From: Rickettsiella endosymbiont of Xylota segnis
GTDB lineage: Bacteria; Pseudomonadota; Gammaproteobacteria; Diplorickettsiales; Diplorickettsiaceae
Length of the DNA stretch: 64,000 nt
Assembly (NCBI RefSeq): GCF_964019545.1
Contig: NZ_OZ026451.1
Location: forward strand, 434,001-498,000
Direction: 5' to 3'
Shown here: in pieces, positions 27,783 through 37,076 of the stretch
Layout: each line of letters opens with the position of its first letter
Position numbering within the stretch: position 1 is the first letter of the stretch
Translations under genes and position numbers: made by a program
The notes under the pieces: model-generated
The model's database searches: none
Seen by the model: only the letters and a program-made list of their open reading frames with translations
What the model was told of the DNA's origin: nothing

Positions 27783-28030
27783 GAAATTTAGCTTGTCACT
27801 TCAAAGAAAATTCTTCCAAACTTGAAAAATTTGATCTACCTAAAAACGTTATTCTTCGATTCTTAGATGGGGCTGAAATGCAAGCAATGGCTACAGAGTT
27901 CAAGCTTCCTCAAACAGTTTTTATTACTCTAGATAAAAATCAATATTTGCTTAGATTTTTTGCTACCAAAGAAAGCTTTCCCTATGTTGTCACGGCACTT
28001 TATGTGCAGCGATTATTTTTTTAAATCAAA
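27783..28030 (+). pseudogene. PhzF-like pseudogene fragment
   Basis: In one frame this reads EMQAMATEFKLPQTVFIT then NQYLLRFFATKESFPY, clearly related to the PhzF-like gene at 198-1022 (EKMQIMATHFNFPETVYII, NRYIIRYFATKGELPL). Around 27984-27988 the frame shifts and the match continues as CHGTLCAAIIFLNQ, corresponding to CHGTLAAAFYLF. The catalytic Glu (PET) is Gln (PQT) here. Neither start nor the C-terminal two thirds survive. The open frame runs straight into ankyrin-repeat coding sequence. Confidence 0.7.
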
Positions 28031-28592
28031 TTACGGAAAATCTTTTCACTTCCAATAATGGCGATACTCCGCTTTTGTCGCAGCGCAAAATGGCCATGCT
28101 AAAGTTGTTAAAGTACCGGTCAAAGCAGGCGTTAAGTTCGACAACTCTTTTAGTACCGCTACTCCCCTTTTCATGGCTGTACAAAATGGCCATACAGATG
28201 TCATTAAGATACTACTTGATTTATACGTTAAACTTGATGCAAGCCCTAAGATTGATGAAACAGTAGGTGAGGTTTGTACGCCACTTTTTATTGCAGCACA
28301 AAACGGCCATATCAAAACTGTCAAATTATTGGTTGAAGCAGGTGCCAATATTAATAAAACTGCCTTTAATGGCGCTACTCCTCTTTTCATAGCCTTACAG
28401 AATGGCCATACTGAGATTACTAAACTGTTCAATAAACTAGGCACAGGTAGCGATGCAGCAACATGTAAGTTAAAAATAAAGAAGCAACAAACGTTATTTT
28501 TCGAGGCTAAGAAAACATTACCAAGTAAATCTGTGAATTTACAAGGTAACGAAAATCTTAACCCTGATAGGGAATATCCTATGTTAAATTAA
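28031..28592 (+). pseudogene. Ankyrin-repeat protein, frameshifted
   Basis: Four ankyrin-type units are visible, each with the core TPLF-A-QNGH: NNGDTPL/FVAAQNGHAKVV, TATPLFMAVQNGHTDVIKIL, CTPLFIAAQNGHIKTVKLLVEAGANIN, and ATPLFIALQNGHTEITKLF. The first unit changes frame inside CTTTTG at about 28072-28077; one more T restores TPLFVAAQNGH. An intact ORF runs from 28173 to 28592 and ends in a basic, repeat-free tail. Ankyrin proteins are frequent host-interaction proteins in intracellular Legionellales and Rickettsiales. This copy joins an out-of-frame PhzF remnant and is probably not functional as written. Confidence 0.7.
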
Positions 28593-28715
28593 ACTGGTAG
28601 CGAGACGTTCAACCTTTATTGAAATTATAAAGCGCTTTTAAAGTAAGTTACGGGACTCTATATAATTGAATTTTAATTAAAATGGTAGCAGTATAAAAAA
28701 GGGCTCGTCGTTAAC

Positions 28716-29471
28716 TTATAATTTTCTATCTAAATAAGACGGTAATGCATGGTCAATCTTTGCATTGTGATAATTATTTTTATCTGGAAAAATTCCCATA
28801 GTCATCAAGCCAATAATAGTATTAAGATTTTGAGTCTCTTCTTCTAACTGCGAATTTTTTTCCGAAATAATAGTATTTACTAGAATCCGTTGGTCAGGAT
28901 CTAGAAGTTTAAGATTTTTTTCAAAACTAGGAGAATTTTTGCTTGAAAGAATCTTTTCTTTAAAAACTGCACATATAACGGCACATTGTTCTGGGTTTAG
29001 ATAGATTAAAAGCCCGCTTAAGAACTTGTCATCTTCTGTCATAGCGATAAATTTTTCTTTAACCATTTCACACACAATACCGCATTCCTCAGGAGATAAA
29101 TTAATTAGGATATTATTCAAATCAGAAACGCTTTCAATAATAGAATATAGCTGTATTTTAAATGAGTTAAATATAACAGTGCGTTGTTTTAAATCTAGGA
29201 ATTTAAGTAATTTCTTAAAGTCTGAGGCATTTTTTACTTTGATAGAAGACAACTTTTCCTTCAAGGCCGCTAAGACAATTGTATAGCAAGACTCTGGTGA
29301 TGATTCAAGAATAATGTGCAAATCAGAGGTACAGTGTATGACTGAAGGAAGATGCTCTTTAAATTCTTTAAATATTTCGGCATGCAGCTCACCAGCTAGC
29401 TCATGTAGAATATTTTGGAGATCACTAATATTTTTTATGAAAAGTGGCTTTTCTTTAATGAGTTTACACAA
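28716..29471 (-). CDS. C-terminal repeat region of the YopJ-like protein, displaced by a frameshift
   Basis: The 251-residue frame is made of helical repeats of about 33 residues, with units such as DLQNILHELAGELHAEIFKEFKEHL and DLNNILINLSPEECGIVCEMVKEKF. They are the same kind as the repeats at the end of 29435-31183. Its first codon is TTG within the overlap, and no good ribosome-binding site is visible. One extra T in the TTTT run at about 29468-29471 would fuse both frames into a protein of about 820 residues. It ends with a short non-repeat tail. Best seen as the second part of one gene. Confidence 0.6.
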   Translation of the reverse strand: MCKLIKEKPLFIKNISDLQNILHELAGELHAEIFKEFKEHLPSVIHCTSDLHIILESSPESCYTIVLAALKEKLSSIKVKNASDFKKLLKFLDLKQRTVIFNSFKIQLYSIIESVSDLNNILINLSPEECGIVCEMVKEKFIAMTEDDKFLSGLLIYLNPEQCAVICAVFKEKILSSKNSPSFEKNLKLLDPDQRILVNTIISEKNSQLEEETQNLNTIIGLMTMGIFPDKNNYHNAKIDHALPSYLDRKL

Positions 29472-31183
29472 AACTCTGCATTGGATAATTGTTCACTTAT
29501 TAGTTCAATCACGATCATACTGTATTCAGGAATGAAACATTGAAGTGTATTACCAAAGTCTAAGGGGGATTCTATTATAAGTGACGATTCCGCTTTAACC
29601 ATATTAAAAATCATTAGGCATTGTTCAAAATTTAAATTTTCTAAGATAATACCCAAACTAAATGGGTTAGTTATGAGCGAAAATAGCTTTTCTTTAAATA
29701 CTCCACATATTCCTTTAGATAGAGCTAAAGGTTGTTCAGTTAAGCCATATAGGATAGTTTGAAAATCAGAAGGATTGTTTATGAGTGTGAATAGCTTTTT
29801 TTTAAGCGCTTTACATACAATAGTGCATTGCTCAAAAGTTTCAAGGTTTTTAAGGAATTTATTAAAAGCAACTAGGGATGAGCCAACTTTTTCTGCAACT
29901 CCTTCATAAATAATCAAATAGTTTAAGTCAGAAAAGGAATCACTATCAAAATCATCGACATTTTTTATAATCGTGGGAAATTGTTTTTTAAGCATTTTAT
30001 TAATAATCGCGCGCTGATCAAGCGTTGAAACACTAAAAACACATTTAATAAAATCAATGGAGTCTTTGATAACAGAATGAAGTGGAGTCTTAATCACTTC
30101 GTATACGGCCGTGCGTTGTTCAGGCATTAGCTTTGTTAGGACAGTAATATCTGAAGGATTTTGTATAATTGAACATATCTTGCTTTCGAGCCTTTCACAG
30201 ACTTTTCTACAATAACGCGGCGTTAAGTATTGAAGAATAGTTTGGAAGTCAAGTTTGTCTTGAATAAGAGAGGAAAGATATGGAATTAGCGTGGTTGCCC
30301 ATTCAACGCCGCCTATGACCTCGAAGCTACGTGTAATCAACCTAAATTCTTTTTGATTTAAAAGACCTTTTAATGAATACAAATATTTTACTCTTTTAGA
30401 TACGATCCCTAAATTCCTATTTTTAGATTGATTATTTACATTGATTAATCGTGTGTATTTTTCTATCTTATTTTCAAGATTCATTCCTTTTTTATTAATA
30501 ACAGTTTTTTTTAAATTATCAGGTAATTTCTTAAATTCAGTTAAAGATTGTATATTTTTAAAAATAAAAGCTAACGATTCAGGACATTCTTGTTCATTAA
30601 AGTAAAGAATATTTTTTTCCAAAGATTTTTTTAGTAAATCATTCCAATGATTATGATGGTTGGATAAGCGAAAAAGTATATCTAATGCAAAAAAAGAACA
30701 ATGTCTTCCATCTCGCTGGATTTTCGTACCTTTATAAACGAATACCTTTTTAGGACTAAAAGGTGCAGAAAATAAATTTAATAATACATTAATGTCACGA
30801 CATTGAGCTGGATCGATGACTAAAAGATACAAAAGTCCCTTCTTTACATAACAATCAATAGCAAACCAATGACCCCTATCTTTTACTCCCAAGTGAAAGT
30901 GCACCGGAATATCTTTTGCAATATTTTCAGCTAGTAATTTAAAAAAAATTTTCAGCCCGTTATTATGTTTCTTTTCTGTTATAGGAAAAATAAAAATATT
31001 TAAATTCTGTTTCCTACGTCGTTCTTTCGCCCTGATAAGATAATCCATTTCATTTAAAGACAAAAAAGGAACATTTTTTTTATTCGCATCGACCAGTTGC
31101 GTTTTTTCTTCTTCAGAAACTATTGTTACTTGAGTAGAGCCGTTTAAACTCGTTTCATTAGATGTAATGTAGGAATCATTCAT
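29435..31183 (-). CDS. Candidate effector: YopJ-like (C55) N-terminal domain plus helical repeats
   Basis: A 582-residue protein. Residues about 60-180 resemble the YopJ acetyltransferase fold. His105 lies in DRGHWFAIDCYV, Asp124 in LVIDPAQ and Cys162 in QRDGRHCSFFALDI. The His-to-acid distance of 19 equals YopJ (His109/Glu128) and PopP2, which also uses Asp. From about residue 290 onward come repeats of about 33 residues of the type DF-x2-IL-x2-L-x-PEQ-x4-V-x3-LK-x-KL-x-SII. No signal peptide. YopJ proteins acetylate host kinases after secretion, and the repeats suggest protein binding. The end is frameshifted into 28716-29471. Confidence 0.6.
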   Translation of the reverse strand: MNDSYITSNETSLNGSTQVTIVSEEEKTQLVDANKKNVPFLSLNEMDYLIRAKERRRKQNLNIFIFPITEKKHNNGLKIFFKLLAENIAKDIPVHFHLGVKDRGHWFAIDCYVKKGLLYLLVIDPAQCRDINVLLNLFSAPFSPKKVFVYKGTKIQRDGRHCSFFALDILFRLSNHHNHWNDLLKKSLEKNILYFNEQECPESLAFIFKNIQSLTEFKKLPDNLKKTVINKKGMNLENKIEKYTRLINVNNQSKNRNLGIVSKRVKYLYSLKGLLNQKEFRLITRSFEVIGGVEWATTLIPYLSSLIQDKLDFQTILQYLTPRYCRKVCERLESKICSIIQNPSDITVLTKLMPEQRTAVYEVIKTPLHSVIKDSIDFIKCVFSVSTLDQRAIINKMLKKQFPTIIKNVDDFDSDSFSDLNYLIIYEGVAEKVGSSLVAFNKFLKNLETFEQCTIVCKALKKKLFTLINNPSDFQTILYGLTEQPLALSKGICGVFKEKLFSLITNPFSLGIILENLNFEQCLMIFNMVKAESSLIIESPLDFGNTLQCFIPEYSMIVIELISEQLSNAEFCVNSLKKSHFS

Positions 31184-31211
31184 ATAGCTAAAGGTAAAGG
31201 GTTACAAAATA

Positions 31212-32150
31212 TTATAAGCGTTTGCTGTATGCCTGGCGAAGCAATTGTAATAAGTTTTTATTAGGAAATTGTATTAACACGACGCCCAGTAAGATGGCGA
31301 TAACACCCAAGCCTTCTGTCCATTGCGGGCGATTGTGAAAAAAAATAAAATCCCAAAATATAGCCAAGATAGGAACTATATACAACACTGTACTCGCTCG
31401 TACCGCATCCCATTCACGAATTAAATAATAATAAATAATCCAGGCAATTGCAGTTGAAAATAAACCCATATAAACACTTGCCACCCAAATAATAGGGGTA
31501 TGCAATAATAAACTACTACTTGGCCAATGTTCGAATAGCAGTGATACTAGCGTTAGAAAAATAAGGCTCGACCAATGCTGATGATAAATATTGGCATAAA
31601 AATCTAATTTAGTTTGACCAGATAACATATGTTGATTCAGTAAATTGCCGATAGCATAACTGATAGCCATCAATAATAACGAAACGGTGCCTAACAAGGC
31701 AGAATGTGCAGAATTAAATTTCAGTAAAGGCCAAAAAATAATACAAATACCTAATAAACCTGTGAATAAACCGATGAGTTTTAAAAAAGAAAAATTTCTG
31801 GTTTTGGTAGAAATTAAACTAAATAGTAAAGTCCAAATCGGTACAGTTCCGTTTAAAATTCCCGCTAAACCTGAAGAGATGTATTGTTCACCGTAAAATA
31901 AGAAGAAGAAGGGAAGTCCTTGAGCAAAAAGTCCCATGATCCAAATACGCCAACGCAGATTAAAAGGAACGGTTACGCTTTTTTTTAAGAAACAAAAAAT
32001 AAGACTTAAGAATATTAATGCTAAACCTACGCGTAGCATTGCCCCAAAGAAAGGAGGAACGTGTAATACCACGGCTTTAATACCAGCAAATGAACCACTC
32101 CAAAAAGCAGCCAGTAAAAAAAACCAACAATAATTTATATTTTTATTCAT
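31212..32150 (-). CDS. EamA/DMT-superfamily transporter
   Basis: A 312-residue protein with ten predicted membrane helices in two EamA halves. The first half begins WFFLLAAFWSGSFAGIKAVVLHVPPFF, and the second contains YMGLFSTAIAWIIYYYLI, both typical of drug/metabolite exporters. Substrate unknown. It lies 20 bases downstream of parC on the same strand, so it may be read through from it. The C terminus is basic (LRQAYSKRL), consistent with a cytoplasmic end. Confidence 0.85.
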   Translation of the reverse strand: MNKNINYCWFFLLAAFWSGSFAGIKAVVLHVPPFFGAMLRVGLALIFLSLIFCFLKKSVTVPFNLRWRIWIMGLFAQGLPFFFLFYGEQYISSGLAGILNGTVPIWTLLFSLISTKTRNFSFLKLIGLFTGLLGICIIFWPLLKFNSAHSALLGTVSLLLMAISYAIGNLLNQHMLSGQTKLDFYANIYHQHWSSLIFLTLVSLLFEHWPSSSLLLHTPIIWVASVYMGLFSTAIAWIIYYYLIREWDAVRASTVLYIVPILAIFWDFIFFHNRPQWTEGLGVIAILLGVVLIQFPNKNLLQLLRQAYSKRL

Positions 32151-32170
32151 TATTATAATTAACCATTAAA

Positions 32171-34432
32171 TCAAGTTAAGTCGACTGTTAGTGCGTCTAA
32201 TTTTTGCAAACCGCGTGGTAATTTATGGCCGCGTTGACCTCTTTTTCCAATATAATTTGCTAAATCCGAACCTTTCAAAGTAAATTGTTTTTTTCCTGAA
32301 ATTAACATCAACTTACTATTTTTTGTCGGTAAAATTACTATTTTACTTATAAATTCTTCACGTAGCTCGAGTTTTTTTGGAGGAATTTGTATCATTTTAT
32401 TGCCTTTACCACGGGCCAATATCGGTAATTCTTTTGCGGAAATAATTAATAAGTATCCGGTATTCGTAGCCAAGGCAATATAACTGGAGTCAATGTGACT
32501 AACCAACAATAGAGGCAGAACATGCGCATGAGGAGACAATTTTAACAATGCTTTGCCATTACGATTTTTAGAATACAGTTCGGATAATTGTGTAATAAAT
32601 CCATAGCCAGCATCAGCACTGACTAACACAGACTGTTCAGGATCTCCGGTTATCATCCCTTCAAAATTTGCTCCTGGGGGAGGATTAAAGCGACTTGTTA
32701 ATGGTTCTCCGGAACTACGAGCCGAAGGAAGTGTATGTATCGATGTTGAATAACTACGTCCGGTTGAATCAATGAAAGCAATTAAGTGATTACTGCGCCC
32801 AAGTATAGTTGTTTTTAAAGAATCACCCGCTTTAAAAGCTAAACCACTGACATCAAAATCATGACCTTTTGCTGCGCGGATCCAACCTCTAGTCGATAAA
32901 ATGACTGTCATGGGCTCGGAAGGAATTATTTCGGTTTTTTGTAAAGCTTGTGCAGCGCTACGTTCAACCAATGGTGATTTGCGAGGGTCACCATACAGTT
33001 TGGCGTCTTCTTGTAATTCTGTTCGAATCAGCCGTTTCAACTGTGCTTTAGAAGATAAAATTTTCTGAATTTTGTCACGTTCAGCGATCAAGTTTCCTTG
33101 TTCTGTTTGTAATTTAATTTCTTCTAGTTTGGCGAGTTGGCGTAAACGGATTTCCAAAATGGCATCGGCTTGAGTTTCACTTAATTTGAAACGTTTCATC
33201 AAGCGAATTTTTGGATTATCGTATTGTCGTATAATTTTTATGACTTCATCGATATGCAAATAGACAATCAAAAAGCCTTCAAGAAGATGAAGTCGATGCA
33301 AAATTTTATTTAAGTGAAACTCTAAACGTTTTCTTACGGTAGCTTGTCGGTATTCTAGCCATTCTTGTAATATGACGAGCAGATTTTTTACCTTAGGCCG
33401 TCCATCAAGACCTATCATATTAAGATTAATACGATAACTGCGTTCTAAATCTGTCGTTGCAAATAAATGTGTCATCAAGGTGTCGGTATCAACTCGGTTC
33501 GATCGGGGTACAATCACAAGTCTGGTTGGATTTTCATGATCCGACTCATCACGTAAATCTTCTATCAGCGGTAATTTCTTATCGCGAATTTGTTCAGCAA
33601 TCTGTTCAATAATTTTCGCGCCAGATACTTGATAAGGTAGATCGGTAATAACAATTTGGTTTTTTTCTTCTGTGTAAACAGCGCGCGCTCGAATGACACC
33701 TTGGCCTTGTTGATAAATATTACAAAGCTCAGCACGAGAAGTAATTATTTCTGCTGCAGAAGGGAAGTCTGGCCCGATAACCAGTTCACAAAGTTCTGCC
33801 AAAGTAGTATCGGGTTCGTCTAATAAACGAATACAAGCGCTTACTACTTCGCTAAGGTTGTGTGCTGGGATATCCGTCGCCATGCCGACTGCAATACCTG
33901 AGCCACCATTTAATAAGATATTAGGTAAGCGAGCTGGTAATAGTTTAGGTTCTTCCAGTGTAGCGTCAAAATTAGGCACCCAATCAACCGTTCCATCAGA
34001 CAGTTCGTTGAGTAGGGCTTGGGCATAACGTGTTAAGCGTGATTCGGTATAACGCATGGCGGCAAAAGATTTGGGATCATCTTGAGAACCCCAGTTCCCC
34101 TGCCCATCAATCAGAGGGTAACGATACGAAAAATCTTGCGCCATTAACACCATGGCTTCATAACAGGGGCCATCACCATGAGGATGAAACTTACCTAAAA
34201 CATCACCGACTGTACGCGCTGATTTTTTATATTTTGCGAGTGCGGTTAAACCTAATTCAGACATGGCATAAATAATGCGTCGCTGTACAGGTTTTAGACC
34301 ATCACCGATATGCGGTAAAGCTCGGTCAAGAATGACATACATGGAGTAATCAAGATAGGCTTTTTCTGTAAAAAGACGCAGTGCTTGATGTTCAATGGGT
34401 GAATGTGCGGATGATAATTTACTTTTGGCCAT
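32171..34432 (-). CDS. parC: DNA topoisomerase IV subunit A
   Basis: A 753-residue type IIA topoisomerase subunit (E. coli ParC 752). The start is [28 protein letters not shown], and the active-site tyrosine lies in [15 protein letters not shown]. The C-terminal domain has ParC-type weak blades rather than a GyrA box. It decatenates daughter chromosomes together with ParE, which is not in this window. In the quinolone-binding loop the sequence is [12 protein letters not shown]: Gly88 stands where E. coli has Ser80, while the acidic residue (Glu92, Glu84 in E. coli) is kept. Confidence 0.94.
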   Translation of the reverse strand: MAKSKLSSAHSPIEHQALRLFTEKAYLDYSMYVILDRALPHIGDGLKPVQRRIIYAMSELGLTALAKYKKSARTVGDVLGKFHPHGDGPCYEAMVLMAQDFSYRYPLIDGQGNWGSQDDPKSFAAMRYTESRLTRYAQALLNELSDGTVDWVPNFDATLEEPKLLPARLPNILLNGGSGIAVGMATDIPAHNLSEVVSACIRLLDEPDTTLAELCELVIGPDFPSAAEIITSRAELCNIYQQGQGVIRARAVYTEEKNQIVITDLPYQVSGAKIIEQIAEQIRDKKLPLIEDLRDESDHENPTRLVIVPRSNRVDTDTLMTHLFATTDLERSYRINLNMIGLDGRPKVKNLLVILQEWLEYRQATVRKRLEFHLNKILHRLHLLEGFLIVYLHIDEVIKIIRQYDNPKIRLMKRFKLSETQADAILEIRLRQLAKLEEIKLQTEQGNLIAERDKIQKILSSKAQLKRLIRTELQEDAKLYGDPRKSPLVERSAAQALQKTEIIPSEPMTVILSTRGWIRAAKGHDFDVSGLAFKAGDSLKTTILGRSNHLIAFIDSTGRSYSTSIHTLPSARSSGEPLTSRFNPPPGANFEGMITGDPEQSVLVSADAGYGFITQLSELYSKNRNGKALLKLSPHAHVLPLLLVSHIDSSYIALATNTGYLLIISAKELPILARGKGNKMIQIPPKKLELREEFISKIVILPTKNSKLMLISGKKQFTLKGSDLANYIGKRGQRGHKLPRGLQKLDALTVDLT

Positions 34433-34595
34433 TACTGTATAGCCTCTTAAAAAAAAAAGAACCCTAGTTCATCGGCGTCTTTTTGTAAGGACGATATTGA
34501 GTGGGCATGTTGAAAACAGCTTGTGTGCAGTATAAGATGATCATGATATTTTACAATATAGTTTTTAAAAAACTTTTACAGGTTTTTAATAAGCT

Positions 34596-35189
34596 CTAAA
34601 ACTCATAACCCAGCGTAAATAAATGCTTCACATCGATGCCTTGATTGGGGGGGGATAGACTGGCGTTCGAATAATGTAGATAGTGATAACTGAACGACCA
34701 TGCTTCCGCTGTGCTTTTTCGCCACCGTAAACCCAAGCCCATTAAATCTTGAAAAGCAAATTGACCGCCCAAATTTCGATGACCCAAGTGATTATTAGAA
34801 AGCCAGCTCGCACCAATTCCTAGCTCGAGATAAGCTTGGGCAGATAACAGCCAATTTTCGCGACTCTGTAAGCGTATGAGTGGCGATATAGCCAAAATAC
34901 TGATAGAACGAGGCTGATTATCAAGAGGTGGGCTAGTATGCCAATTGGCATAGCTAACATCCCAGTAGCCAGTTAAGTTCAAGCGGGATTTTGGAAAGCC
35001 TACCCATGGCCAAAATTGTTGAATAGCAAATCGATATCCTTTTAAATGATCAGGATTCCCTGTTCCATAGGAAATTTGTAAGCCATGGGTTGCAGCAGAG
35101 CTGTTTGCTGGAATCCAACTAATCAGTATTAAACTGGCATATAGAAAATAGAGACAATTTTTTTTAGTTAAAATAGGTGAGATTTTCAA
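34596..35189 (-). CDS. pagL: PagL-like lipid A 3-O-deacylase
   Basis: A 197-residue outer-membrane beta-barrel protein with an N-terminal signal peptide (hydrophobic up to about residue 30, ending NSSAA). The PagL active-site signature is present near the C terminus as YHYLHYSNASLSPPNQGID, with the His-x-Ser pair in HYS and the following PNxGI. The protein ends in aromatic YEF, as barrels do. PagL removes the 3-O-acyl chain of lipid A and reduces its recognition by host receptors. Single gene, upstream of parC on the same strand but 163 bases away. Confidence 0.8.
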   Translation of the reverse strand: MKISPILTKKNCLYFLYASLILISWIPANSSAATHGLQISYGTGNPDHLKGYRFAIQQFWPWVGFPKSRLNLTGYWDVSYANWHTSPPLDNQPRSISILAISPLIRLQSRENWLLSAQAYLELGIGASWLSNNHLGHRNLGGQFAFQDLMGLGLRWRKSTAEAWSFSYHYLHYSNASLSPPNQGIDVKHLFTLGYEF

Positions 35190-35421
35190 TTAAACACTCC
35201 TTGTTGCATTAATTTTTTGTTAGAGATAAATTTTTCTTTAGCTTATAGGCTTTTATAGCGGACAACAATGTATGCTAAATACCAGTATTGTACTAAAATA
35301 ACTTACATTTTTTCTAATAAAAATAGAGTTTTTAGAGTAGCTTCGCTGCCAAAAATTTCGTTTTATAATTTGTTCTGTTATAATGCCGGGCTCATTCTAT
35401 TCAAGGGATATAAAAATTATT

Positions 35422-35667
35422 ATGCAGCAAGATATCCATCCAGCCTATAACGTAGTTACAGTTACATGTAGTTGTGGTAATAGTTTCAAGACCCGTTCTA
35501 CTTTAGGTGAGCCCGCTCTTACTATAGAAGTATGTTCAAAATGTCACCCTTTTTACACGGGTAAACAAAAAATTGTTGATACCAGTGGTCGTGTAGATAA
35601 ATTTAAACAAAAATACGGCAAACGTACCCTTAAGGCCACCGATAAGGCTGACCCAGAAGCTGCTTAA
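35422..35667 (+). CDS. rpmE: 50S ribosomal protein L31
   Basis: An 81-residue L31 of the zinc-binding type. The Cys residues are in VTCSCGNSF and [15 protein letters not shown], followed by [11 protein letters not shown]. It begins MQQDIHPAY at 35422, with AAGGGA upstream. A longer frame from 35383 adds 13 residues absent from the family and is rejected. Slightly longer than E. coli L31 (70) because of a charged Ala-rich tail. Apparently monocistronic. Confidence 0.95.
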   Translation: MQQDIHPAYNVVTVTCSCGNSFKTRSTLGEPALTIEVCSKCHPFYTGKQKIVDTSGRVDKFKQKYGKRTLKATDKADPEAA

Positions 35668-35762
35668 TTAATCCAACTTTGGTGGCTTGCTTAAGAATTA
35701 ACCTTTAATTTTCAATTCGCAGGCCAATCCTCGTTTATATTTTTCTGAGGGGGTATGATTTT

Positions 35763-37076
35763 ATGCCGAGAAAACGTATTGACCTTTTTCCCTGGTTAGT
35801 ATGTGGCTTAGGGGCTTTTTTTTACTGTTATGAATATTTTTTGCGAATCTTGCCGAGTGTGATGACGGAAGATTTACTAAAAATGTTCAATATCAGTGGT
35901 GTAGCATTTGGAAATTTAGTTGCTTTCTACTACTACGCTTACACGCCTATGCAATTACCCGTAGGCATGATGATGGATAGGTTTGGTCCTCGAAAGCTAT
36001 TAGCTTTTGCATGTTTAGTTTGTGCTATAGGTACTTATTTATTTGCTCATCATTATCTGGCCACTGCGCAAGTGGGTCGTTTCTTAGTGGGATTTGGTTC
36101 TGCATTTGCTTTTGTAGGCGTATTAAAGTTGGCTGCAATATGGTTTCCGCCTTCACGCTTTGCATTTATTGCCGGCATGGCGACTTCTCTGGGAATGATA
36201 GGTGCAATGACGGGTGATATTATTTTATCTAAACTCGTATTTTCTCTAGGATCTAATGTAACACTCTATATTGCTGCAACCGTAGGCATATTACTTACGG
36301 TATGTTTATGGTATATCATCCCCGAAAGCAATGGCATGAAAAGCACAGAGAAATCTGCTAAACCAGCGCTTACCTATAAAGCTTTCTTTCAAGCAGTGTT
36401 GAAATTATGTAAAAATCCTCAAATGTGGTTGGTAGGGGCCATAGGAAGCCTTTTATATTTATCGCTATCTGCATTTGCTGAAGTTTGGGGAATTCCTTAC
36501 TTGATTCGAACCTATGGTTTATCTAACTCAACCGCAGCGCTTAATATTTCATTTATTTTTTTAGGTTGGGCTATCGGTTGTCCTTTAGTAGGTTGGATCT
36601 CAGATAAAATAGGAAATCGACGTCGTCCCATTATTATTGGTGCTTTATTAGGCGCGGTATCATTTACTTTACTCATTTATTTTCCCTTTATGGTTCATCA
36701 TTATTTGGGACTTTTATTACTTATTTTTGGTCTTTGTAGTTCTGCACAAGTTGTTATTTTTCCTATTGCTCGAGAACTTAATGTTCCAGGTTTAGCGGGT
36801 ACTGCTATTGCAGTGACTAACTTGTTAGTTATGTCTGGAGGTGCTTTATTCCAACCCTTAGTAGGAAAAATTTTAGATGTGTTCACAGGTACGCATGTTA
36901 GAGGTAATTTAATGGCTTTCTCGATAGAAAGTTTTCAACATGCGTTGACAATTATTCCTGTTGCATTTGTTATTGCTGCCATATTGGCCGTCTTTGTCAA
37001 AGAAACACGGGGTGTTGTGGTTGATGCACCATTAGATGTAGTGGATAATGCTAGACCTTTAAGTCAGATGCATTAA
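35763..37076 (+). CDS. Major facilitator superfamily transporter
   Basis: A 437-residue protein with 12 predicted membrane helices. It has the MFS loop 2-3 motif (VGMMMDRFGPRKLL) and its second-half counterpart (GWISDKIGNRRRP). The first helix region reads GLGAFFYCYEYFLRILPSVM. The substrate cannot be inferred; related carriers in intracellular Legionellales import amino acids, sugar phosphates or nucleosides from the host. The last 18 bases overlap the convergent aminotransferase gene. Confidence 0.88.
   Translation: MPRKRIDLFPWLVCGLGAFFYCYEYFLRILPSVMTEDLLKMFNISGVAFGNLVAFYYYAYTPMQLPVGMMMDRFGPRKLLAFACLVCAIGTYLFAHHYLATAQVGRFLVGFGSAFAFVGVLKLAAIWFPPSRFAFIAGMATSLGMIGAMTGDIILSKLVFSLGSNVTLYIAATVGILLTVCLWYIIPESNGMKSTEKSAKPALTYKAFFQAVLKLCKNPQMWLVGAIGSLLYLSLSAFAEVWGIPYLIRTYGLSNSTAALNISFIFLGWAIGCPLVGWISDKIGNRRRPIIIGALLGAVSFTLLIYFPFMVHHYLGLLLLIFGLCSSAQVVIFPIARELNVPGLAGTAIAVTNLLVMSGGALFQPLVGKILDVFTGTHVRGNLMAFSIESFQHALTIIPVAFVIAAILAVFVKETRGVVVDAPLDVVDNARPLSQMH

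Noticed and set aside
28046..28444. Minus-strand ORF of 132 residues
   Set aside because: Antisense of the ankyrin repeats; its apparent repeats (WPFC-A) mirror QNGH units.
32171..34432. GyrA instead of ParC
   Set aside because: Length 753 and the [19 protein letters not shown] and C-terminal regions match ParC; GyrA would be longer with a GyrA box.
35383..35421. Longer L31 start
   Set aside because: The extra 13 residues are not in the family, and AAGGGA fits the ATG at 35422.
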